From positions 283,948-296,144 of the forward strand of contig NZ_MOMC01000008.1 in the NCBI RefSeq assembly GCF_001983105.1: 12,197 nt of DNA. The letters run 5' to 3'. Below, one piece after another: positions 7,388 through 12,197 of this stretch. The notes below the pieces were generated by a model, which did not search any database, was not told where the DNA came from, and saw only the letters and a program-made list of their open reading frames with translations. Position 1 is the stretch's first letter. Every line of letters begins with the position of its first letter. The stretch comes from Pseudofrankia asymbiotica. Lineage in GTDB: Bacteria; Actinomycetota; Actinomycetes; Frankiales; Frankiaceae. The translations under genes were made by a program, and so were the position numbers.

Positions 7388-8464
7388 TCACGCCGTCTCC
7401 TCGTCCCCGCCGTCGCGGGCGTCCTCGTCCTCGTCGAAGGTGCTGCGCGCGGCCAGCTCCCCGACCGGGAGCAGGCCGCCGCCGATGTCGGCGTTCTCCG
7501 GCTGCCGCTCGGACCAGCGCACGAGCAGCTCGCCCAGCGGCGTCTCCTGCTCGAAGGAGATCCGGCCCTCGCGGAACAGCTCCAGCAGCGCCAGGAACCG
7601 GGCGACGACCTCAATCGTCTCCAGGCAGCCGACGCACAGGGTGCGGAACGACGCGACACCCAGCTCCCGCAGCCGCTGGATGACGACCAGCATGTGCTCG
7701 CGAACGCTCACCCGGGGGGCGTGCACGTGGTCGGTGGCGACCAGCGGCGGCAGCACCGGCTCCCGCAGCCTCGCCGCCAGCGCCGCCAGCTCGGACGGGC
7801 CGATGGTGATCTGCACCTCGGGCAGGGCGGCCGCGTAGCGCGCCTCCAGCTGCACCGCCCGCGGGGTGTGCCGCGCCTCCAGCGCCATCAGCGTCTGGAA
7901 GATCGCGGCGGCTTCCTTGTAGGCCTTGTACTGGAGCAGGCGGGCGAACAGCAGGTCACGCGCCTCGAGCAGCGCGAGGTCCTCGTCGTCGGTGTCGCCG
8001 CCCGACGACGGCAGCAGCCGCGCCGCCTTCAGGTCCAGCAGGGTCGCGGCGATCACCAGGAACTCGGTGGCCTGCCCGAGGTCGAACCGGTCGCCGAGCC
8101 GGCGGATGTGCGCGACGAACTCGTCGGTGACCTTGGCCAGCGCCACCTCGGTGACGTCCATCTTGTGCTTGGCGATCAGCGACAGCAGCAGGTCGAACGG
8201 CCCGGAGAAGTTCTCCAGCTCGACGACGAACGCGTCCGAGCGCCCGCTGCGCCCGGTCAGCACCCCGTCCAGAGGACCACTTTCCGCGTGATCGTGCCTC
8301 ATCCGCGGGACCGGCATGTCGGGCGAGCCGGCGGCGGCGGCCGCGGTCTCGTCCTTCTCGCCGCCCGGCCCGGTCGGAGCCGCCGGGTCAGGCGGGCCGG
8401 GCGGGTCGGAAACGGCGTGCAGCCCGACCGTCCCCGAAGGGGGGGAGAAATCGGCCGGCGGCAT
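7388..8464 (-). CDS. scpA: Segregation and condensation protein A
   Basis: ScpA is the kleisin that bridges SMC heads and binds ScpB in the chromosome-condensing complex. The family begins at about residue 78 with AFVVELENFSGPFDLLLSLIAKHKMDVTEVALAKVTDEF, the conserved N-terminal helical SMC-neck region (shown here in part). The C-terminal winged helix includes RFLALLELFREGRISFEQ. Residues 1-75 form a Pro/Gly/Ala-rich tail and the C-terminus is acidic (DEDEDARDGGDEETA). The ATG at 8464 has no Shine-Dalgarno sequence. A TAACGT hexamer ends six bases before it, which suggests a leaderless transcript. Internal ATGs at residues 50 and 55 are possible but also lack ribosome binding sites. The 358-aa length is longer than usual because of the tails. 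Confidence 0.93.
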   Translation of the reverse strand: MPPADFSPPSGTVGLHAVSDPPGPPDPAAPTGPGGEKDETAAAAAGSPDMPVPRMRHDHAESGPLDGVLTGRSGRSDAFVVELENFSGPFDLLLSLIAKHKMDVTEVALAKVTDEFVAHIRRLGDRFDLGQATEFLVIAATLLDLKAARLLPSSGGDTDDEDLALLEARDLLFARLLQYKAYKEAAAIFQTLMALEARHTPRAVQLEARYAAALPEVQITIGPSELAALAARLREPVLPPLVATDHVHAPRVSVREHMLVVIQRLRELGVASFRTLCVGCLETIEVVARFLALLELFREGRISFEQETPLGELLVRWSERQPENADIGGGLLPVGELAARSTFDEDEDARDGGDEETA

Positions 8465-8470
8465 GGCGCA

Positions 8471-8476
8471 ACGTTA
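8471..8476 (-). promoter_or_regulatory. Candidate -10 box for leaderless scpA mRNA
   Basis: TAACGT (minus strand) fits the TANNNT actinobacterial -10 pattern and ends six bases before the scpA ATG, so transcription would begin at or next to the start codon. The absence of a Shine-Dalgarno sequence agrees. No convincing -35 element is visible. Confidence 0.35.
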
Positions 8477-8492
8477 CCGCCGATCACCGACA

Positions 8493-8526
8493 GCCCGCGG
8501 GCATGCCGCCCACGGCATCCGCGGGC
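8493..8526 (-). terminator. Bulged hairpin between the TIR-WD40 unit and scpA
   Basis: GCCCGCGG (8493-8500) pairs with CCGCGGGC (8519-8526), and ATGCCG (8503-8508) pairs with CGGCAT (8513-8518). This gives 14 pairs with a two-base bulge and a four-base loop. It begins 8 bp after the stop of the 116-aa gene. It could end the TIR-WD40 transcript before scpA. It has no U-run. Confidence 0.5.
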
Positions 8527-8533
8527 CACCGGA

Positions 8534-8884
8534 CTACACCTTGGGCCTGACGCGGCGCGCGGCGACGTAGGCCGCGCGGTAGCCCTCGACGAAGGTACGG
8601 CCGGAGTTGCGGACGGCCCGGTAGATGTCCGCCAGGATCGCGCGGGCCCGTCCCACCAGGCTGCCGGCAAGGTAGGACTGTCGTTCCAGGGCAGCCAGCA
8701 CCAGGACGCGCTTGGGTGCGTCGGACGCGACCTGGCCGGGCGCCGGCGGCGCGGCGCCGGCTCCGTACTCCGCCGCGTCGTCCGCCGCGTCGTCCTCGTC
8801 CCGGGTGTGAGCCAGCGGGCCTTGGCCGCGGCTCGCCGCGCGGGCGCGCAGACGCCTGGCCTGTTCGCCGAGGGGGCCATTCAT
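8534..8884 (-). CDS. Unrecognised 116-aa protein following TIR-WD40
   Basis: I do not recognise this family. The ATG at 8884 lies four bases after the TGA of the TIR-WD40 gene, so the two are almost certainly cotranscribed. The frame is open further upstream, but that part overlaps the WD40 gene and looks like its shadow. The N-terminal part is basic (EQARRLRARAASRGQG), then comes an acidic stretch DEDDAADDAAEYGAG and a Pro/Ala linker. Residues ~58-116 (PKRVLVLAALERQSYLAGSL and onward) look helical and amphipathic, with a basic end RRVRPKV. There is no signal peptide, membrane segment, Cys pair or catalytic motif. It may partner the TIR-WD40 protein as an adaptor, inhibitor or target, but this is inference from position only. 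Confidence 0.65.
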   Translation of the reverse strand: MNGPLGEQARRLRARAASRGQGPLAHTRDEDDAADDAAEYGAGAAPPAPGQVASDAPKRVLVLAALERQSYLAGSLVGRARAILADIYRAVRNSGRTFVEGYRAAYVAARRVRPKV

Positions 8885-8888
8885 GGGC

Positions 8889-10376
8889 TCAGGTCTCCGT
8901 TCGCCACAGCAGCACCTTCCTGTCACGGCCGGCGGTCGCGAGCAGCGTCCCGGTCGCGTTGAACGCGGTCGCCCAGACGGCGTGGTCGTGCCGGTCAAGC
9001 CGGGCGGTGCGCACCGGGCGGGCCGGGTCGCGCACATCCCACAGGACGACGGCCCGCTCGACGCCACCGGTCGCCAGCTGGCCGCCGCGCGGGTCGGCCG
9101 CGAGCGTCAGGAGCGGGCGAGCGGCCGTGATCGTCTGGTTTCTGGTCGGGTGCCACGGGTCGGCGAGGTCCCACAGCATCACCGTCCGGTCCTCGCTGCC
9201 GGTCGCGAGCAGCCGGCCGTCGCCGGTGATGACGACGCACCTGACCATGTGCCGGTGCTCGCGCAGCACGGTCACCAGCCGGGGGCGCGCCGGGTCGGCG
9301 ACGTCCCAGACCATCACGGCGGCGTCCTTGCCGCCGGTGACCAGGATCGGCTCCCGCGGGTGGAAGGCGGCCGTGAGCACGGTGTCGCGGTGTTCGGCCA
9401 GGGCCGCGACCCGCCGCGGCCCACCGTCCAGCCGCCAGAGCAGCACCGTGTGGTCGGAGCCGCCGGTCGCGAGCAGCTGGCCGTCCGGGCTGAACGCGAC
9501 CGCGCGGACCCGGTCGCGGTGGTCGTCGAGCGTGGCCCGCGGGTACGGGCTGCCAGGCTCGGTGACGTCCCACAGGACGACCTCACCGCCGGACCCACCG
9601 GTGGCGAGCGTCGCGCCGTCGGGGCTGAAGGCGACGCCGAGGATCCCGCGGATCCGGTTGCGGCTGTGGGGCAGGTCAGCGGCCCGCAGGGGGCGCTCAG
9701 GTGTGCGCACGTCCCACAGCAGAGCCGTCGCGGCCTGCCCGACGGTGGCGAGCAGCCCGCCGACCGGCGCGAAGGCGACCGCACGGACGCTGAAGCGATG
9801 CGCCTCCAGGGTCGCGATCAGCGTCGGCGAGGCCGATGCGGACGGGGCGCGCCCACCCGTCGCCGTGGCCGGTCCGTCCGGAAGGCTCGGGGCCCGCGAC
9901 CGACCGCCCCTGCCGGGCAGCGGCGGCCGCGACAGCGGCTTCGCCCGCCCGGCGCGATTGGCCTCGACGGCGCGCAGCAGCTCCGAGCGTGCCTTGTCGC
10001 CGTCGAGGCCGAAGACGTCGAACGGGACGATCTGGGTCAGCAGGCCGGGCGGACGGCAGTCCTCGACCCTGACCGGGACGAGCCTGCGTCCCACCCCGTT
10101 CGGGTCCGCCGCGTACACGGACCGCCATTCCGCCGAGGGGTAGACCGACGTGAGGTAGGCATCGGAGAGGACGACGACCATCCGGTCGAACCGGTCGAGG
10201 CCCTCCTGGATCGCCGCGACCCAGTTCCGGCCGACCACGTAGTCCCACGCCTGGATGAGGACGTGGTAGCCGGCCTCCTCCAGTTGCCAGGCGATCCACT
10301 CCGCCCATGGCTGGTCGGCCGCGGCGTAGGAGATGAAGAAGTCGCCCCGAGACTCGCGGGACCCCCACACCGCCAC
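8889..10376 (-). CDS. TIR domain fused to a seven-bladed WD40 propeller
   Basis: The 495-aa product starts with a TIR domain at about 12-140: DFFISYAAADQPWAEWIAWQ, the WDYVVGRNW loop (44-52), VVVLSDAYLTSVYPSAEW and RRLVPVRVEDCRPPGLL. E83 in SAEW lies where NADase-type TIR domains carry the catalytic Glu. A Pro/Arg/Gly-rich linker (141-185) follows. Seven WD40 repeats then end in LLWDV (219), VLWDV (267), LLWRL (312), MVWDV (355), MLWDL (400), VLWDV (444) and LLWRT (489), exactly one closed propeller. The usual GH dipeptides are mostly EH, DH or AH. No P-loop NTPase lies between the two parts. The likely role is a sensor-scaffold coupled to an NAD-cleaving or signalling TIR, perhaps in defence. 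The start is GTG 10376, with GTG 10370 as an alternative; neither has a Shine-Dalgarno sequence. Confidence 0.9.
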   Translation of the reverse strand: MAVWGSRESRGDFFISYAAADQPWAEWIAWQLEEAGYHVLIQAWDYVVGRNWVAAIQEGLDRFDRMVVVLSDAYLTSVYPSAEWRSVYAADPNGVGRRLVPVRVEDCRPPGLLTQIVPFDVFGLDGDKARSELLRAVEANRAGRAKPLSRPPLPGRGGRSRAPSLPDGPATATGGRAPSASASPTLIATLEAHRFSVRAVAFAPVGGLLATVGQAATALLWDVRTPERPLRAADLPHSRNRIRGILGVAFSPDGATLATGGSGGEVVLWDVTEPGSPYPRATLDDHRDRVRAVAFSPDGQLLATGGSDHTVLLWRLDGGPRRVAALAEHRDTVLTAAFHPREPILVTGGKDAAVMVWDVADPARPRLVTVLREHRHMVRCVVITGDGRLLATGSEDRTVMLWDLADPWHPTRNQTITAARPLLTLAADPRGGQLATGGVERAVVLWDVRDPARPVRTARLDRHDHAVWATAFNATGTLLATAGRDRKVLLWRTET

Positions 10377-10383
10377 AGGCCGG

Positions 10384-10389
10384 ATTGTC
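10384..10389 (-). promoter_or_regulatory. Candidate -10 box for leaderless TIR-WD40 mRNA
   Basis: GACAAT on the minus strand ends seven bases before the GTG start of the TIR-WD40 gene, a distance suited to a leaderless transcript. No clear -35 hexamer was found at the usual spacing. Confidence 0.3.
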
Positions 10390-10457
10390 CCATGGGCGGT
10401 CGCGTTTCGGCGCCAAGTGGACAGGTCCGGTCCAACTACGCGCGACCGCGGACCGCG

Positions 10458-10479
10458 GGCCGGTCGGCTGCCGCCGGCC
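10458..10479 (-). terminator. GC-rich hairpin after the S2P-like gene
   Basis: GGCCGG (10458-10463) pairs with CCGGCC (10474-10479), and CGG (10465-10467) pairs with CCG (10471-10473), leaving one bulged base and a three-base loop. It lies about 20 bp past the S2P-like stop and could separate that gene from TIR-WD40. It overlaps the 19-bp direct repeat. Confidence 0.35.
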
Positions 10480-10513
10480 TACGGGCTGAGGCCGGGCCTA
10501 CAGGCTGAGGCCG
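10476..10513. repeat. 19-bp tandem direct repeat across a stop codon
   Basis: GGCCTACGGGCTGAGGCCG (10476-10494) is followed at once by GGCCTACAGGCTGAGGCCG (10495-10513), differing at one base. The right-hand copy includes the last codons and the TAG stop of the S2P-like gene. The left-hand copy lies just outside the gene. Confidence 0.9.
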
Positions 10514-11187
10514 ACGATGTCGCCGAGACCGCGCAGCAGCGGCGGCACCAGCTGGCCGACGATGGAGGGAAGGCTCGGCAGCAGGATGGGGACAAGGAGG
10601 ATCACCAGCAGCAGGATGATGCCGAGGTGGGTCTCGGTGAGCTTGTAGTTCGCGTTGCGCCAGCCGGGTGACTGCGGCCCGAGCAGGAACAGCACCCGGC
10701 CGCCGTCGGTCGGCGGGATCGGGATCAGGCTCAGAATGAACATGGCGGCGAAGGTGACGGCCATCGAGAGCAGCAGCTCCGCCGGGAAGCTGTCGATGCT
10801 GTCGTACTTGATGGTCCGGTCGCCGATGACCAGCGTGGCCGGCTCGGACAGACCCGCGACCCCCGCCAGCGCGCCGAAGGCGAGCAGCAGGTAGGCGAGC
10901 GGCCCGGAGAGGATCGCCGCGCTGACGTGGAACCGGCGCTTGCGCCAGACCTCGTTCATCCCGATCGGCTCGGCCCAGCCGTTGCCGGCGATGAGCATCG
11001 CGACCGCGCTGAAGGGACTCACCCGGTTCGGAAGCGGCCTCGCCTTCAACCGCCCGGACCGCAGCGGTGTCGGGTCGCGCACCAGCCTGGCGGCGAAGAT
11101 CTGGGCGGTGTCGTGGGCGTAGACCCCGATGACCAGGGCAAGGAAAATCCCGAGCAGCGCCGCGGGCTCGGCCAGGTGGAACAGCAC
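10498..11187 (-). CDS. Site-2-protease-like (M50) membrane protein, degenerate metal site
   Basis: The 229-aa protein has about four hydrophobic segments (5-24, 87-112, 137-158, 187-210) and the layout of YwhC-type M50 peptidases. These are intramembrane zinc metalloproteases. Family signatures kept are GNGWAEPIGMN (68-78), SGPLAYLLLA (94-103) and LIPIPPTDGGRVL (154-166), with D161 at the third zinc-ligand position. The first motif, normally HExxH, reads H25-D-T-A-Q29. The Glu is Asp and the second His is Gln, and the usual Asn before PxPPxDG is Ser. Catalysis is therefore doubtful and a pseudoprotease or altered chemistry is inferred. The start is GTG 11187; the frame closes at TGA just upstream. 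GGAGG lies 13 bases upstream, farther than ideal. Confidence 0.72.
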   Translation of the reverse strand: MLFHLAEPAALLGIFLALVIGVYAHDTAQIFAARLVRDPTPLRSGRLKARPLPNRVSPFSAVAMLIAGNGWAEPIGMNEVWRKRRFHVSAAILSGPLAYLLLAFGALAGVAGLSEPATLVIGDRTIKYDSIDSFPAELLLSMAVTFAAMFILSLIPIPPTDGGRVLFLLGPQSPGWRNANYKLTETHLGIILLLVILLVPILLPSLPSIVGQLVPPLLRGLGDIVGLSL

Positions 11188-11435
11188 GAGAGGTCGTCCG
11201 CCTCCAGTTCATCCGTCTCCGTCGTCCCTACAACGCCGCAGTAGGCGCCGATTCTCCCACCGCCCGGTCGTACTTCTCTCAGCGGGCGGCGACCAGGCAG
11301 CCAGGGACGCCCTACCGGGCCGCGCGGCATCAGAAACGGTGACGGCGCCTCTAGCGCAGCACCAACACAGCCACGTCCTCAGCCCGCCACCACGCCGACC
11401 ACATCCATACGCCTGTATCGGGCATCACGCAGGGA

Positions 11436-11450
11436 GGACGCTCAGCGTCC
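11436..11450 (-). repeat. 7-bp inverted repeat GGACGCT-C-AGCGTCC
   Basis: Perfect 7-bp arms around a single base lie 82 bp past the parA stop. The loop is too small for a standard hairpin as written, so a partly opened stem or a dimeric protein-binding site is more likely. The palindrome GTCCGCGGAC (11447-11456) overlaps its end. Confidence 0.4.
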
Positions 11451-11459
11451 GCGGACCTC

Positions 11460-11491
11460 CCGGATCGACTACGCAAGCTCCGTCGATCCGG
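11460..11491 (-). terminator. Hairpin downstream of parA
   Basis: CCGGATCGAC (11460-11469) and GTCGATCCGG (11482-11491) form a perfect 10-bp stem with a 12-nt loop, starting 40 bp after the parA stop. No U-run follows. It is probably a terminator or 3' stabilising hairpin for the parA transcript. Confidence 0.5.
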
Positions 11492-11531
11492 CAGGAACCC
11501 CGGGCAGGGCGCGCGTCCAGCGCCGCACGCC

Positions 11532-12197
11532 TCAGCCCACCACCGGCGGCGTCACGCGGCGGGAGATGAGCTCGCGGGCGAGGCGGCGGTAGCCGGCCGC
11601 GCCGACGGACGTCGGGGCGTAGGTGGTGATCGGCTCGCCGGCGACGGTCGTCTCCGGGAAACGGACCGTGCGGTTGATCACCGTGTGGAACACCTCGTCG
11701 GGGAAGCGCTCGACGACCCGGGCGAGCACCTCGCGGGCGTGCAGGGTGCGGGCGTCGTACATGGTCGCGAGGATCCCGGCCAGGTCGAGGCGGGAGTTGA
11801 GCCGGTCCCTGATCTTGTCGATCGTCTGCAGCAGCAGCGCGACACCACGCAGCGCGAAGTACTCGCACTCCAGTGGGATGATCACGGCGTCGGCGGCCGT
11901 GAGCGCGTTCACCGTGAGCAGGCCGAGCGACGGCTGGCAGTCGACCAGGATGACGTCGTACTCGTCGAGGACCGGCCTCAGGGTGCGCGTCAGGCTGTGC
12001 TCGCGGCCGACCTCGCTGACGAGCAGCACCTCGCCGGCGGACAGGTCGATGTTGCTGGGCAGCAGGTCGAGGTTCTCGACCTGGGTCTCGATGATGACGT
12101 CGTTGATGTCCGTGTCACCGGCGCCGAGCAGCAGGTCGTGCACGGTCAGCTCGAACTGGTTGGGGTTGATGCCCAGGCCGACCGACAGCGCGCCCTG
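11532..12197 (-). CDS. parA: ParA-type chromosome partitioning ATPase, 5'-truncated
   Basis: The gene continues past the right edge. The visible 221 codons begin QGALSVGLGINPNQFELT, which directly follows the DFDP region in ParA proteins; the Walker A motif is beyond the window. The Walker B-type segment is DVILVDCQPSLGLLTVNALT. Other family blocks are IIPLECEYFALRGVALLLQTI, the AGILATMYDARTLHAREV stretch and HTVINRTVRFPETTVAGEPI. ParA binds DNA non-specifically with ATP and, with ParB and parS, moves chromosome origins. Because scpA and scpB follow a few genes later, this may be the ParA-like ATPase often found upstream of scpA in actinobacteria, not the origin-proximal copy. No parB is seen. 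The stop is followed by hairpins. Confidence 0.92.
   Translation of the reverse strand, partial: QGALSVGLGINPNQFELTVHDLLLGAGDTDINDVIIETQVENLDLLPSNIDLSAGEVLLVSEVGREHSLTRTLRPVLDEYDVILVDCQPSLGLLTVNALTAADAVIIPLECEYFALRGVALLLQTIDKIRDRLNSRLDLAGILATMYDARTLHAREVLARVVERFPDEVFHTVINRTVRFPETTVAGEPITTYAPTSVGAAGYRRLARELISRRVTPPVVG

Larger units (their letters stand above)
11188..11531. other. Intergenic region between parA and the S2P-like gene
   Basis: These 344 bp contain no convincing gene. Two inverted repeats at the parA side (11436-11450 and 11460-11491) look like a terminator pair. The remainder, about 11190-11430, is less GC-extreme than the genes and probably carries the promoter of the S2P-like gene, but I could not identify it. 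Confidence 0.5.

Noticed and set aside
7372..7659. Upstream extension of scpB by 96 codons
   Set aside because: The extra part is Arg/Ser-rich and overlaps the end of scpA. GTG 7371 with AGGAGG just before it explains the gene better.
8534..10376. FxSxx-COOH-type system, suggested by a TIR domain beside a small protein
   Set aside because: The small protein ends RRVRPKV, without the Phe-x-Ser-x-x terminus, and no radical-SAM partner gene is present in the window.
8883..10508. A 541-codon plus-strand frame opposite TIR-WD40
   Set aside because: Its repeats mirror the WD40 repeats of the other strand. The minus-strand frame has the recognisable TIR and WD40 motifs.
1..12197. CRISPR array, insertion sequence or prophage genes
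   Set aside because: No regularly spaced repeats, no transposase or integrase motifs and no phage structural proteins were seen on either strand.

Overview
The window is very GC-rich DNA from an actinobacterium, most likely Frankia or a close relative. This placement rests on the GC content, the many GTG starts, and the minus-strand gene order parA, scpA, scpB, rluB, tyrA, cmk, plsC, der. It is inferred from gene content, not from a database match.

Layout from left to right. (i) Positions 3-398 (+) are the 3' end of a surface-protein gene. It has a Lys/Asp/Gly-rich repeat region, then a C-terminal LPLAG-like sorting motif, a hydrophobic segment and an Arg cluster. (ii) Positions 399-738 hold no convincing gene. 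They contain a perfect 19-bp hairpin at 593-634. (iii) tRNA-Pro(GGG) lies at 739-812 (+), followed by a hairpin terminator at 955-984 that also serves the convergent der gene. (iv) Positions 1027-8464 (-) are a long, mostly tightly packed housekeeping block read right to left. It comprises scpA and scpB (condensin partners), rluB (23S rRNA pseudouridine synthase), tyrA (prephenate dehydrogenase with ACT domain), cmk (CMP kinase), a plsC-like acyltransferase and der (ribosome-assembly GTPase). (v) Positions 8534-10376 (-) are a two-gene accessory unit. It has a TIR domain fused directly to a seven-bladed WD40 propeller, followed 4 nt later by a 116-aa protein I do not recognise. (vi) Positions 10498-11187 (-) encode a site-2-protease-like membrane protein whose HExxH motif has become HDTAQ. 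(vii) Positions 11532-12197 (-) are the 3' part of a ParA-type ATPase gene that runs off the window.

The ParA and ScpA/ScpB genes point to chromosome organisation and segregation. The rest of the block covers ribosome maturation, aromatic amino acid and nucleotide synthesis, and lipid synthesis. The TIR-WD40 pair stands apart from this. It sits between the S2P-like gene and scpA, has a bulged hairpin at its 3' end and has its own candidate leaderless start. It is the best candidate here for an undescribed signalling or defence module. Smaller points of interest are the degenerate S2P-like protein, a 19-bp tandem duplication across its stop codon, a long-range inverted repeat in the rluB leader, and a candidate leaderless promoter at scpA.
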